A DNA stretch of 64,000 nt, from contig NZ_JACHXK010000006.1 in NCBI RefSeq assembly GCF_014192105.1, positions 336,252 through 400,251 of the forward strand, written 5' to 3'. Below, piece by piece: positions 17,138 through 26,284 of the stretch (positions are counted from its first letter, which is position 1; the number at the start of each line of letters is the position of its first letter). The notes under the pieces are model-generated. The model was not told the origin of the DNA and searched no databases. It saw only the letters and a list, made by a program, of their open reading frames with translations. This DNA is from Paenibacillus phyllosphaerae (GTDB taxonomy: Bacteria > Bacillota > Bacilli > Paenibacillales > Paenibacillaceae). Both the position numbers and the translations under genes were made by a program.

Positions 17138-18847
17138 GTGACCAAACAAAGTCAATTATTCGCGCCGACGCTGCGCGAAAATCCAGCCGATGCGGAGGCG
17201 ATCAGCCACCAGCTGCTGATCCGGGCGGGCTACATTCGTCAATTGTCCGCCGGCGTCTATTCCTTGCTGCCGCTTGGCCGCCGGGCGTTGCGCCGATTAG
17301 AGACGATCATCCGCGAGGAAATGGAAGCGGCCGGCGCGCAGGAGGTGCTGCTCCCGGCGCTTCAGCCAGCCGAGCTGTGGCGCCAATCGGGCCGGTATAA
17401 CGTATACGGACCTGAGCTGATCCGGCTGACGGATCGCAACTCGCGCGAGTTCGCCCTTGGCCCCACGCACGAGGAGGTCATTACCGCTCTGGTCGATCAG
17501 GAAATATCCGCCTACCGCAAGCTGCCTGTCATGCTGTATCAGATCCAGACGAAGTTCAGGGATGAACGGCGTCCGCGATTCGGTCTGCTGCGGGTGAAGG
17601 AATTCCTGATGAAGGACGCCTATTCCTTCGATACGAGCTGGGAAGGGCTAGCCGTCAATTATGACGCGATGTATAAGGCGTATCACCGAATCTTCGAGCG
17701 CTGCGGCTTGCGGTTCAAAGCGGTGGAAGCCGATGCCGGCGCGATCGGCGGCGAAGGCGGCACGCATGAATTCATGGCTTTCGCGGAATCGGGCGAAGAT
17801 ACGATCCTCGCTTGCGATAGCTGCGGATACGGAGCGAATGTGGAGAAAGCGGAAGCTGACGCGCCTGCGGCAAGTGCCGCTGACGATCAAGTTTCGACCC
17901 ATCATATGGAGAAGTTCCATACGCCTGATACCCGGACGATTCAAGATTTGCATGACAAGCTGGGTCTACGACCGGAGCAGGTGGTCAAAACATTAATTTA
18001 TATGGCGGACAATCGACCTTACGCGGTCCTTGTGCGCGGCGATCATGAAGCGAACGAGACGAAGCTGAAGCATGTGCTTGATGCGGAGGAGCTGACGCTC
18101 GCGGATGCCGAGCAAGTCCGCCTTGCGACTAACGCGCCGGTTGGATTCGCCGGTCCAGTCGGTCTGAACATTCCGATCGTCGCCGATTACGCGGTTGCCG
18201 CAATGGGTGAAATGATTGTGGGAGCCAACGAACAAGACTATCATATCAGGCATGTTGCGCCAGGGCGCGATGTGCGATTTACGCAAGTTGCCGATTGCCG
18301 CAATGTGATCCATGGCGATGCATGCCCGCGCTGCAGAGCTTCACTGTCGGAACGTAGAGGGATCGAGATCGGTCACGTCTTCAAGCTCGGAACCAAATAC
18401 AGCGACAGCATGCAGGCGACCTATATCGATGAGCAAGGCGAAGCGCAGCCGTTCATCATGGGCTGCTACGGAATCGGCGTGACCCGCCTGCTGGCAGCCA
18501 TTGTCGAGCAGAGGTATGACGAGAACGGCATAATTTGGCCGGCTGAAGTGGCGCCGTTCCAGGTGCACGTCATCCCGGTGTCGATGCAGGATGAGACGCA
18601 GGTTGCGGTCAGCACCGAATTCGTGCAGCGCTTCCGCGGGGCAGGCTATGATGTGCTGCTCGACGATCGAGACGAGCGATTCGGCGTGAAGTTGAAGGAT
18701 GCCGATCTGATCGGGCTGCCGATACGAATCGTAGTCGGCAAAACGGCTGGCGATGGGATCGTCGAGCTGAAGCAACGTGATTCATCGGACGTAAGCAAGA
18801 TGAAGCTTGAAGAGGCGATTTCTTTTGTAGCTGAGAAGCTGCGCTAA
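17138..18847 (+). CDS. proS: Proline--tRNA ligase
   Basis: The GTG start at 17138 is placed by AAAGGGAG at 17122-17129; the frame is open further upstream but that stretch lies inside the T-box. The 569-residue length matches bacterial-type ProS. Class II motif 1 (LLPALQPAELWRQSGR), motif 2 (KFRDERRPRFGLLRVKEFLMKD) and motif 3 (GCYGIGVTRLLAAIVEQ) are present. A YbaK-like editing insertion (about 230-390, VVKTLIYMADNRPYAVLVRGDHEANE) separates motifs 2 and 3, and would hydrolyse mischarged Ala-tRNA-Pro. Expression is expected to rise on proline starvation through the T-box. Confidence 0.97.
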   Translation: MTKQSQLFAPTLRENPADAEAISHQLLIRAGYIRQLSAGVYSLLPLGRRALRRLETIIREEMEAAGAQEVLLPALQPAELWRQSGRYNVYGPELIRLTDRNSREFALGPTHEEVITALVDQEISAYRKLPVMLYQIQTKFRDERRPRFGLLRVKEFLMKDAYSFDTSWEGLAVNYDAMYKAYHRIFERCGLRFKAVEADAGAIGGEGGTHEFMAFAESGEDTILACDSCGYGANVEKAEADAPAASAADDQVSTHHMEKFHTPDTRTIQDLHDKLGLRPEQVVKTLIYMADNRPYAVLVRGDHEANETKLKHVLDAEELTLADAEQVRLATNAPVGFAGPVGLNIPIVADYAVAAMGEMIVGANEQDYHIRHVAPGRDVRFTQVADCRNVIHGDACPRCRASLSERRGIEIGHVFKLGTKYSDSMQATYIDEQGEAQPFIMGCYGIGVTRLLAAIVEQRYDENGIIWPAEVAPFQVHVIPVSMQDETQVAVSTEFVQRFRGAGYDVLLDDRDERFGVKLKDADLIGLPIRIVVGKTAGDGIVELKQRDSSDVSKMKLEEAISFVAEKLR

Positions 18848-18876
18848 TTATTTTTCGACAACAGGAGGTTAACGGC

Positions 18877-19629
18877 ATGAATCAATTCGAAGGGCAGACG
18901 GTGTTGGTAACCGGAGCGGGAGGCGGTATCGGACGGCATGTCGCGCAGGGGTATGCTGCCCAAGGCGCGAAGGTGGTCCTTACCGATCTGCCGGGATCAA
19001 GCGGGAAAGAGATCGCGGAAGCGATTGCGCAATCCGGCGGAAGCGCACATTTTGTACCTGCCGATCTCGGCCGGCCTGAAGAGGTCGTGCGACTGTTCGA
19101 GGAGGTGAGGTCTTGGGCAGGTACGCTGGATATTCTGATCAACAATGCCGGCTTTGGCATCTGGAAATCCCCGCTCGAGCTTGAGGTAGAGGAATGGGAC
19201 AGCGTCGTGAACCTGAATTTGCGCGGCACGTTCTTATGTGCCCGCGAAGCGGCCAAGCTGATGAAAGCCGCAGGGAAGGGCAGAATCGTCAATATGGCAT
19301 CCACGCGGGCGGAGATGTCGGAACCGAATAGCGAAGCCTATGCGGCGACGAAGGGCGGTATCGTTGCGCTCACCCATGCATTGGCATTATCGCTGGGGCC
19401 GCTTGGCGTAACGGTTAATTGCATCAGCCCGGGGTGGATCGAGAACGGCGATTACGGGGCTCTGCGCGATGTCGACCATGAACAGCATCCGTCCGGGCGC
19501 GTGGGCAGACCGGATGACATTGTCCGCGCTTGTTTCTACCTTACGGATGCCGGCAATGATTTCGTCAATGGCATTAATCTGACGGTCGACGGCGGCATGA
19601 CCAAGAAAATGATCTATGTCGAGGATTAA
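18877..19629 (+). CDS. SDR-family oxidoreductase (FabG-like)
   Basis: 250 residues. TGAGGGIG (12-19) binds the nucleotide; NNAG is at 89-92; the catalytic residues are S142, Y155 and K159 (YAATK). D37 after strand 2 suggests NAD(H) preference. An AGGAGGT site precedes the ATG. It follows proS by 29 bp and may be read on the T-box transcript, but nothing links its function to proline. Substrate unknown. A strong terminator ends the unit. Confidence 0.85.
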   Translation: MNQFEGQTVLVTGAGGGIGRHVAQGYAAQGAKVVLTDLPGSSGKEIAEAIAQSGGSAHFVPADLGRPEEVVRLFEEVRSWAGTLDILINNAGFGIWKSPLELEVEEWDSVVNLNLRGTFLCAREAAKLMKAAGKGRIVNMASTRAEMSEPNSEAYAATKGGIVALTHALALSLGPLGVTVNCISPGWIENGDYGALRDVDHEQHPSGRVGRPDDIVRACFYLTDAGNDFVNGINLTVDGGMTKKMIYVED

Positions 19630-19637
19630 AACAGCCA

Positions 19638-19668
19638 GGGCTTGGACGTCTGTCCAAGCCCTTATTTT
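19638..19668 (+). terminator. Terminator after the proS-SDR unit
   Basis: GGGCTTGGAC and GTCCAAGCCC form a perfect 10-bp stem with a 4-nt loop, followed by TTATTTTG. It separates convergent units. Confidence 0.85.
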
Positions 19669-19713
19669 GTCTAACCGTACTTTGTATGCTGTGATAGTAA
19701 CTCGCGGGCAAGT

Positions 19714-20784
19714 CTACTTATCGATCGCTTCGGACATCGTTTTGTCCGTCAGATGCGCGTAGATTTGCGTCGTATCCGGCGAGGCGTGGCCAAGCTGCTC
19801 CTGCGTCTTGTACAGATCATTGCGCAAGTAATAATCGGTCGCGAACGAATGGCGCAGTTTATGAACGGACAGATAGGGTTTGCCGAATCGTTTGGCGTAT
19901 TTGATCACCATTTCCTGGATCGCGCGCTTCGTCATCCGGGAACCTTCCTTCTTGCCGTTGGCGATCGCTAGGAAGAGCGCCTTCTCGCGCTTAGGCGCTT
20001 TATAATGGGTATCGCGCATGGACAAATATTGCTGAATCTCCCGGGTCGCTTCCTGACGGAAGTACACCGGCGTCTTGAACGTGTCGTCGTTGTTGCCTTT
20101 GCGATAGACATAGATGAGCTTCTTCTTCAGATCGATATCATCCACGTTCATATTGATCAGTTCCGACACGCGGATGCCGGAATTCAAGATTAGGCTGATG
20201 ATGCAGGTGTCCCGGACCCGGTTATGAGTATAAGCATATAACGCCTGTTTGTTGCCCGCTACTTCGGCGGCATAGTCTTCATTAATGAAGCGAATGAATT
20301 CGTCGATCTCTTGTTCTTGGAGCAGCTTGCCTTCCAGCTTGGCAGCCGTATCCTTCGGCTTGCTCGTGCGCTTGATCGATACCTTCGCCATGACGTTGCG
20401 CTTCAGCAGCGGGTAGAATTGATCATCCTCGGCGATCTGGCTCAAATAGTGGAACAAGGAACGGAGCGAGGACAGTTTGCGCGTAATTGTGGTACGGCTG
20501 TTCGAGTGCTCCCGGCTCGTCGCCAGGAACATCTTGAAATTGTCGATGCTGTCCATATGTAATCGTTCAAGCTCCTCCAGCTGAACATCGCGAATGGCAG
20601 GGCCTTGCGCCAAGCCTTCGGCCATTAGCCAGGAGAAGAAAATCTCGTAGTCCCGGACATACTCCAGCAGCGAGGAAGGAGAGAGATCCGGCAGCTTGTA
20701 TCCGATAAATTTCTCCACGTACCAAGGCATGGACGGAGTTCTGCGATCGAGTTCCTGCCTGTCCTTGATTTTAATAATATTCAT
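19714..20784 (-). CDS. xerS: Tyrosine recombinase XerS
   Basis: The frame is open further upstream, but GAGGTGG six bases before the ATG whose first base is 20784 fixes that start and gives 356 residues, the usual XerS length. The N-terminal SAM-like domain carries the XerS hallmark MPWYVEKF (19-26) and RNVMAKVS (129-136). Catalytic residues are R205, K229, H308, R311, H333 and Y342. XerS is the single-protein chromosome dimer resolvase described in streptococci and lactococci, acting at difSL; most other bacteria use XerC/XerD. Whether this genome also has XerC/D cannot be seen. Nothing around it suggests a mobile element. Confidence 0.88.
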   Translation of the reverse strand: MNIIKIKDRQELDRRTPSMPWYVEKFIGYKLPDLSPSSLLEYVRDYEIFFSWLMAEGLAQGPAIRDVQLEELERLHMDSIDNFKMFLATSREHSNSRTTITRKLSSLRSLFHYLSQIAEDDQFYPLLKRNVMAKVSIKRTSKPKDTAAKLEGKLLQEQEIDEFIRFINEDYAAEVAGNKQALYAYTHNRVRDTCIISLILNSGIRVSELINMNVDDIDLKKKLIYVYRKGNNDDTFKTPVYFRQEATREIQQYLSMRDTHYKAPKREKALFLAIANGKKEGSRMTKRAIQEMVIKYAKRFGKPYLSVHKLRHSFATDYYLRNDLYKTQEQLGHASPDTTQIYAHLTDKTMSEAIDK

Positions 20785-20960
20785 CGCTGTCCACCTCAAT
20801 GTTAATGCCATTAATTGCTGTTATGTATCGTTATTGTACCACTGCCGCAGCCGCCAGGAAAATAGACCCTTCCTTGTATTTACAATCTTTCGCCCGAAGC
20901 GTACAATTTAACTCCACGAAGAGGAACGCATGAGAAAACGAATGAGGAGGTGCTAGGAAA

Positions 20961-21920
20961 ATGTTGAACCCGATCAACGGTTCGCAGCTGGCAGCGCTTG
21001 TCCCTCGACTTGCGCAAGCGGTTTCAATTGAACCGATTACGAAAGGATATTCGAATGACCGCAAATATCGCGTCACAGAGCATGACGGTGCCGCTTATGT
21101 GCTGCGCGTGTTCGATATTACGGAATATGAGCGGCGCTCGGAGGAGCTGGACTGGGTAGCGAAGGTTGTTGATCTTGGCGTCCGTTGTTCGAAGCCGGTT
21201 GCAAGCGGCGCAAGCGAGGCGCTAGGGCTTGCCTATATGATGCTGACCTACGTAGAAGGCGAAGATGCGGAGCACGCGCTGCCGCTGCTGAACGAACGGC
21301 AGCAGTATGAGGTCGGCGTCGAGGCAGGACGCGAGCTGGCGCGCATGCATACGATCGCAGCCCCTGGACATATCGCGACTTGGGAAGAGCGCATTGTTCG
21401 CAAATATGAGAATTATAGGCGGGCCTACGAGACATGTGGCGCCGAATTAAAGGGGTATTCCGCGGTCGATGACTTTATTTGGAAAGGAATTCCGTTCATC
21501 CGGAACCGCCCGAACGTATTCCAACACGATGATTTCCATCCCTCGAATTTGCTCGTCCGGGAGGGCCGCTACAGCGGGGTGATCGATTTTAACCGGTATG
21601 ATTTCGGGGATCCGCTCCATGATCTGGTTAAGCTCGGAATGTTCGGCCGGTTCATTAGCGTGCCTTACTCGATCGGTCAGATCGACGGATTCTGCATGGA
21701 CAAGGAGCCGGATGCCTTGTTCTGGCAGCTGTATGCGACTTACGTTGGAATGGTGGCGGTGAGTTCGGTCGTATGGATTCTGAAAGTGAAGCCTGATGAG
21801 CTGGAGAGCATGCTGTGGCGGCTTGATCAAGTGATTGCGGATCATGCGGGTTTCACGAGTGCTATTCCGAGATGGTATGTGGAAGGACGCGGCTTATTTC
21901 CGTTGGCGCAATCCAATTAG
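20961..21920 (+). CDS. Aminoglycoside phosphotransferase-fold kinase
   Basis: 319 residues of the APH/choline-kinase fold. The N-lobe has KGYSNDRKYRV (glycine-rich loop region). The catalytic loop is H189-D190-D191-F-H-P-S-N196 and the metal-binding Asp is D209 in VIDFNRYDFGDPLHD. Many members of this fold phosphorylate small alcohols or sugars and do not confer resistance, so no antibiotic role is claimed. AGGAGG stands 10 nt before the ATG. It is divergent from xerS. No neighbouring gene points to a substrate. Confidence 0.8.
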   Translation: MLNPINGSQLAALVPRLAQAVSIEPITKGYSNDRKYRVTEHDGAAYVLRVFDITEYERRSEELDWVAKVVDLGVRCSKPVASGASEALGLAYMMLTYVEGEDAEHALPLLNERQQYEVGVEAGRELARMHTIAAPGHIATWEERIVRKYENYRRAYETCGAELKGYSAVDDFIWKGIPFIRNRPNVFQHDDFHPSNLLVREGRYSGVIDFNRYDFGDPLHDLVKLGMFGRFISVPYSIGQIDGFCMDKEPDALFWQLYATYVGMVAVSSVVWILKVKPDELESMLWRLDQVIADHAGFTSAIPRWYVEGRGLFPLAQSN

Positions 21921-21934
21921 AGAGGAGAAGAGAA

Positions 21935-21964
21935 GGCAGGTCATATCTGAATCAATGACCTGCC
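21935..21964 (+). terminator. Hairpin between convergent genes
   Basis: GGCAGGTCA (21935-21943) and TGACCTGCC (21956-21964) pair perfectly with a 12-nt loop. T-runs on either side are poor, so it may act as a weak bidirectional terminator. Confidence 0.5.
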
Positions 21965-21975
21965 GGGAGCTAAAT

Positions 21976-22110
21976 TTAAGGGTTATTGCTATGCTGCTTG
22001 GTCGGCAATTTGGACGATGGCGTGCCTTTGCCTTGATGCTCCTGGTTTTTGAGTTGCTTCTCTTGCGTATCCTTCACTTTAGCGACGAATTCGCTAGTCG
22101 ATTCGCTCAT
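21976..22110 (-). CDS. Small hydrophilic protein, DUF4023-like
   Basis: 44 residues from an ATG (first base 22110) preceded by AGAGAGGA at good distance; the longer open frame upstream lacks a site. The sequence MSESTSEFVAKVKDTQEKQLKNQ...LPTKQHSNNP is rich in K, Q, E and N and lacks hydrophobic segments. It resembles a family of tiny Bacillales proteins that I recall as DUF4023, in which FVxKVxxTQEK and LPxKQH are conserved. Function unknown; size and composition are like minor spore proteins, but that is only a comparison. Confidence 0.6.
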   Translation of the reverse strand: MSESTSEFVAKVKDTQEKQLKNQEHQGKGTPSSKLPTKQHSNNP

Positions 22111-22254
22111 GCTGTGTTCATCCTCTCTTAGGTTGCGAGTGTGAATGTGCGCGGACACATCAGCGGTAGGTTATCCCATTGAGGGCAAATTTATGGGCGC
22201 TGTGGATGACAATTGCTCCCTTCATAATTAATTGAAAATTCAGAATAAAAATTT

Positions 22255-22283
22255 TTGACGACTGCGTGATAGTTTGTTCATAA
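22255..22283 (+). promoter_or_regulatory. Candidate promoter for the 135-residue protein gene
   Basis: TTGACG (22255-22260), 17-bp spacer, TTCATA (22278-22283). The -35 is good and the -10 weak. It lies about 80 bp before the gene. Confidence 0.4.
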
Positions 22284-22361
22284 AAATGGGTAAACAGCAT
22301 ATACATAAAGAATGGCCAAGACGCACGAAAGCGAGCTTGAGCTTGAAAGGTAGGAGTGGCA

Positions 22362-22769
22362 ATGATGGTACGCAATATTTGGAACCCGACACACAACGAA
22401 ATCCGGACATGGGCATATACCGGGACAAGCCTCCCGCATCCGCATTGGGCGATTACCCTGATCGATTTCAACAATTTGCCGGTCTTAATCGAACTGGCGG
22501 GGGACGAGCAGTGCTTTAATCAGTCCTTCTTCGAGAAATGCCTCTATACGTTCACCGGACTGATCATGGAGAAGCATAATTTGCATGAGTTGGCTCGCCT
22601 TGAAACTACGCTCGAAGAATTGAGTACATACAAGCAGCCTAAAGCCATCAAGGAATGGGTGGAGTTCTCCCAAGTGATTCTTGGCAAAGAAGATATGAGC
22701 GATCCGGTCTGGGAAATGGATTGGACCGCCCGTCAAGTACGTGAATCGCTTATGGAGAGTGAAGCGTAA
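22362..22769 (+). CDS. Conserved hypothetical protein
   Basis: 135 residues from the ATG at 22362; AGGAG at 22352-22356 would also serve the adjacent ATG at 22365. I do not recognise the family. It is acidic, has no signal peptide or membrane segment, and is notable for tryptophan-rich ends (NIWNPTHNEIRTWAY, PVWEMDWTARQV) and a central helical part (MEKHNLHELARLETTLEELSTYKQPKAIKEW). Codon use matches the neighbours and a terminator follows, so it is a real gene. It stands alone between a small minus-strand gene and the GH3 gene. Confidence 0.6.
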   Translation: MMVRNIWNPTHNEIRTWAYTGTSLPHPHWAITLIDFNNLPVLIELAGDEQCFNQSFFEKCLYTFTGLIMEKHNLHELARLETTLEELSTYKQPKAIKEWVEFSQVILGKEDMSDPVWEMDWTARQVRESLMESEA

Positions 22770-22793
22770 GTTATGCTCGCGGTACTCGAATAA

Positions 22794-22827
22794 GACCGGC
22801 AGCTTGGACAAGCTGGCCGGTTTTGTT
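22794..22827 (+). terminator. Terminator after the hypothetical gene
   Basis: ACCGGCAGCTT pairs with AAGCTGGCCGGT with one bulged base, followed by TTTTG. Confidence 0.7.
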
Positions 22828-22970
22828 GCGTTATCAGGGAATAATTAGCTGTACGTATCGAAAAATAACATGAAAATACCACTAATCGACCACGTAACAT
22901 GCGAGATTCGGCTATGGTAAGCTGTTCATACGTGATAGCAGACCTAATGACGAACTAAGGAGTGTACATG

Positions 22971-25775
22971 ATGGCTAAAGCCTACCAATACCCGTTTCAA
23001 GATTCTGCGCTGCCGCTCGAAGCCCGTGTCGAGGACTTGGTTTCCCGTCTGACGCTGGAGGAGAAGGTGCAGCTAATGCCGCAATACATGGCTGCCATCG
23101 AGCGCCTGCAGATCGGACCTTATAAGCATGGCACGGAAGCCGCTCATGGAATCGCATGGCTGGGCGAAGCGACTTCATACCCGCAGCCGATCGGCCTGGC
23201 ATGTACGTGGGATACGGATTTGCTTAAGCGGATCGGCTCTGCGATCGGCGACGAAGCGCGCGTATTCTATAAGCGCAATCCGGCGATTAACGGTTTGACC
23301 TTGTGGGCGCCGACGGTAGACATGGAGCGCGACCCTCGCTGGGGACGGACGGAAGAGGCATACGGCGAAGACCCTCAGCTGACCGGCGATCTATCCGCGG
23401 CGATCGTGCAAGGGATCCAAGGCGATCATCCGTTCTATTTCAAAGCGGTCGCGACGCTGAAGCACTTCTTGGGCAACAACAATGAAGTTGATCGCGGCAG
23501 CTGTTCGGCATCGATCGATCCGCGGAATATGAAGGAATATTATTTGAAAGCCTTCGAACCCGCCTTCGTTAAGGGCGGCGCGCAGTCCATGATGACGGCC
23601 TACAACTCGATTAACGGAACGCCGGCGCTGCTGCATGAGGACGTCAACCGCGTCGTTAAGGAAGAGTGGGGCATGAACGGTTTCGTCGTCAGCGATGCCG
23701 GCGATATGATGGGTATCGTGAATGATCACAAATACTACGCGACTTATGCGGAAGCTGTAGCCGATACGATCAAGAGCGGCGTCGATTCGGTTACCGATGA
23801 GTTCGAGGCGGTCTGCAAGGCGATTCGCGAAGCGCTCGAGCAAGGCTTGCTGGCAGAAGCGGATCTCGACCGCGCGCTCAAGAACACGTTCCGCGTGCGT
23901 ATTCGTCTGGGCGAATTCAACCCGGAGGAGAACCCGTACGAGGCGATCGGCGAGTCGGAGCTGATGCATGAAGAGCATAAGGCCCTATCCCGCGAAGCAG
24001 CGGCCAAGTCTGTCGTGTTGCTGAAGAACAACGGGATGCTTCCGCTTCAAGCCAACGCCTTGAACAAGGTTGCAGTCATCGGACCGCACGGGAACATGGT
24101 GTACCGCGACTGGTATTCCGGCACTTTCCCTTACAAAGTAACAGCGCTTGCCGCCATTCAAGAGAAGCTGCAGGGTAAGACGGTTGCCTTCAGCGACGGC
24201 AGCAACCATGTCTCCTTCACGACTGCAGGCGGCAAGCCGATTGTCGTAAGCGATGGGGAAGAACGCGCGGTTGTAGCCGGAGAAGGCACGCCTGAGGTGT
24301 TCCATCTGACGGACTGGGGCTGGAACGCGCATACGTTGATCTCGCAGACGACGGGCAAATACGTCACGACTGCGAGCGATAAGGAAGTAACGGCCAATGC
24401 GGACGATATTTGGGGCTGGTTCGTCAAAGAAATCATTAACATCGCGCCTCAAGCCGGCGACGAAGTGAAACTGACGGCATGGAACAAGCACAGCATCCAG
24501 CTCGAGTCGGAGAAGCTGGCGGTGTCCGAGCAGTCCGGTGCGGAAGAAGCCTCGCCGCTTAAAGTGCAAGTGGTCAAAGACGGCCTGGCCGAAGCGATCG
24601 AAGCGGCCAAAGCGAGTGAAGTCGCGGTCGTCGTAGTCGGCAACCATCCGCTCATCAACGGCAAAGAGGAGATCGACCGTCCGGACCTTACGCTTGCCGC
24701 GTCGCAAGAGCGGTTAATCCGCGAGGTTTATGCAGCGAACCCGAACACCGTCGTTGTGGTCGTGGGCAGCTATCCGTTCGCGATCAACTGGGTGCAGGAG
24801 CATATTCCGGCGATCGTCTACGTGTCACATGCCGGTCAAGAGTTGGGCAACGCGATTGCCGATGTGCTGTTCGGCGATGCGGCGCCTGCGGGCCGCTTGA
24901 ACATGACGTGGTACAAATCGGTCGACCAGCTGGACGACTTCATGAACTATGACATCATTAAAGGTAAGCGCACGTACCAATACTTCGACGGTGAAGCGCT
25001 GTATCCGTTCGGTCATGGCCTCACGTATGCGGATTTCCGTTACGATAACCTGAAGCTTAGCGCATCGAAAGCAAGCGGCGATGAGCAGATCGAAGTGTCC
25101 GTCGATGTAACGAATACGAGTGCTTTTGCCGGCGAAGAAGTGGTACAGCTGTATGTACGGGCAGAAGCTTCGCGCGTTAAACGTCCGATCAAGACGTTGA
25201 AGGGCTTCGAGCGTATTCGTCTGGAAGCAGGCGCGACGCGTACCTTAACGTTCAGCTTGCCGATCAAGGAACTTGCTTTCTGGGATGTGACCCGAGATCG
25301 TTACTGCGTCGAGTCCGGCGAGTATGCGATTATGGTAGGGCGTTCTTCCGATGATATTCAGCACACGGCGACTTTGAGCGTCGACGGCGAGACGGTACCG
25401 CCAAGAGAACTTGCGCAATGGACGCGTGCGGAGAACTTTGACGACTATGCGGGCATCCTGCTCGATGAATCCAAGGAAGGCGGAGCGTGTGTCCGCAGCA
25501 GCCAAGACGAAGCTTGGATCTTGTTTAACGACGTAAACTTTGCCGAGGCTAATCGCGTGGCAGAACTGCGTGTCGCATCCGAACAAGGCGGAAGGGTCGA
25601 GCTCCGTATTGGCGGTATTCAAGGATTAGCAACGGAAGCGCTGAACGTCCCGGCGGCTGGCGCGCAAGAATGGCAAACGGTGCAAATCAATTTGCCGGCG
25701 GCATCCGGTATCGATACGCTTGCTGTTGTCCTACAGGGCGACGTGCGGATCAGCAGCCTTCGTCTTCAAGCTTAA
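22971..25775 (+). CDS. Glycoside hydrolase family 3 beta-glucosidase with extra binding modules
   Basis: Adjacent ATGs at 22968 and 22971 share TAAGGAG; 22971 gives the better 8-nt spacing. About 934 residues with no signal peptide. The GH3 N-terminal barrel carries the nucleophile in FVVSDAGDM (D242), and the C-terminal alpha/beta domain has KSVVLLKNNGMLPL. That domain is interrupted at about 406-513 by a ~110-residue insertion (TGKYVTTASDKEVTANADDIW) that looks like a fascin-type beta-trefoil. A FnIII-like domain (~690-790) and a C-terminal CBM6-like jelly roll (~800-934) follow. The likely role is intracellular hydrolysis of imported beta-linked oligosaccharides. It stands alone; no transporter is adjacent. 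Confidence 0.88.
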   Translation: MAKAYQYPFQDSALPLEARVEDLVSRLTLEEKVQLMPQYMAAIERLQIGPYKHGTEAAHGIAWLGEATSYPQPIGLACTWDTDLLKRIGSAIGDEARVFYKRNPAINGLTLWAPTVDMERDPRWGRTEEAYGEDPQLTGDLSAAIVQGIQGDHPFYFKAVATLKHFLGNNNEVDRGSCSASIDPRNMKEYYLKAFEPAFVKGGAQSMMTAYNSINGTPALLHEDVNRVVKEEWGMNGFVVSDAGDMMGIVNDHKYYATYAEAVADTIKSGVDSVTDEFEAVCKAIREALEQGLLAEADLDRALKNTFRVRIRLGEFNPEENPYEAIGESELMHEEHKALSREAAAKSVVLLKNNGMLPLQANALNKVAVIGPHGNMVYRDWYSGTFPYKVTALAAIQEKLQGKTVAFSDGSNHVSFTTAGGKPIVVSDGEERAVVAGEGTPEVFHLTDWGWNAHTLISQTTGKYVTTASDKEVTANADDIWGWFVKEIINIAPQAGDEVKLTAWNKHSIQLESEKLAVSEQSGAEEASPLKVQVVKDGLAEAIEAAKASEVAVVVVGNHPLINGKEEIDRPDLTLAASQERLIREVYAANPNTVVVVVGSYPFAINWVQEHIPAIVYVSHAGQELGNAIADVLFGDAAPAGRLNMTWYKSVDQLDDFMNYDIIKGKRTYQYFDGEALYPFGHGLTYADFRYDNLKLSASKASGDEQIEVSVDVTNTSAFAGEEVVQLYVRAEASRVKRPIKTLKGFERIRLEAGATRTLTFSLPIKELAFWDVTRDRYCVESGEYAIMVGRSSDDIQHTATLSVDGETVPPRELAQWTRAENFDDYAGILLDESKEGGACVRSSQDEAWILFNDVNFAEANRVAELRVASEQGGRVELRIGGIQGLATEALNVPAAGAQEWQTVQINLPAASGIDTLAVVLQGDVRISSLRLQA

Positions 25776-25789
25776 ACGTTCGCAATAGA

Positions 25790-25821
25790 GATAAGCCGAC
25801 TGGTGATCCGGTCGGCTTATC
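25790..25821 (+). terminator. Strong hairpin after the GH3 gene
   Basis: GATAAGCCGACTGG (25790-25803) and CCGGTCGGCTTATC (25808-25821) pair over 14 positions with one G-T pair and a 4-nt loop. No T-run follows, so it may stabilise the 3' end or need a factor. Confidence 0.5.
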
Positions 25822-25876
25822 GTCGTGCAATCCAAGAATAGACGGTAAACAGCGTTCAAGTTGCCTCTGTTTATGG

Positions 25877-25882
25877 TATAAT
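25877..25882 (+). promoter_or_regulatory. Extended -10 promoter of the ArsR-type regulator
   Basis: TATAAT at 25877-25882 preceded by TGG gives the extended -10 TGnTATAAT; the -35 (TTCAAG, 16-bp spacer) is weak. It is 37 bp from the start codon. Confidence 0.55.
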
Positions 25883-25918
25883 GGCAAACAGACAAATGGA
25901 CATGGTTGGTGATGGACA

Positions 25919-26284
25919 ATGGAGAAGATCGTTAGCGAAGCATGCGAAGAAACATGCCAAGGCTCGGAGGCGGATTTGAACACGATACGGGAGCAGCTGG
26001 TCTCCGAGCAGGAAGCAGCTTCATTGGCCGATTTATTCAAAGCGTTAGGGGATCCTACACGGGTCAAAATCATCCATGCGCTTCAGCAATGCGAGCTGTG
26101 CGTGCATGACTTGACCGAGGTGCTCGATATGGGACAGTCCGCCGTATCCCATCAGCTCCGGCTGTTGCGCAATCTGAGGATCGTCAAGCGGCGGAAGGTC
26201 GGGAAGACCGTCTATTATTCGCTGGATGACGAGCATGTCGAGCAGGTATTCCTGCTTACGCTGCAGCATCTTACCCATCGCTGA
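25919..26284 (+). CDS. CadC-like ArsR-family metal-sensing repressor
   Basis: 121 residues with an ArsR winged helix (DLFKALGDPTRVKIIHAL, recognition helix SAVSHQLRLLRNL). Thiol ligands resemble the CadC alpha3N site: C9 and C13 near the N-terminus and C61 in ELCVHDL, where H63 replaces the second Cys of CadC. The C-terminal helix has D-D-E-H and H-L-T-H, as in the alpha5 sites of SmtB and CzrA. It probably releases DNA on binding Zn, Cd or Pb. No metal transporter is next to it. The stop overlaps the start of the following gene (TGATG), so the two are translationally coupled. The ribosome-binding site is weak. Confidence 0.8.
   Translation: MEKIVSEACEETCQGSEADLNTIREQLVSEQEAASLADLFKALGDPTRVKIIHALQQCELCVHDLTEVLDMGQSAVSHQLRLLRNLRIVKRRKVGKTVYYSLDDEHVEQVFLLTLQHLTHR

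Noticed and set aside
19714..20784. The tyrosine recombinase as a phage or ICE integrase.
   Set aside because: Sequence and exact length fit the housekeeping XerS type, and no att repeat, tRNA end or mobile genes are nearby.
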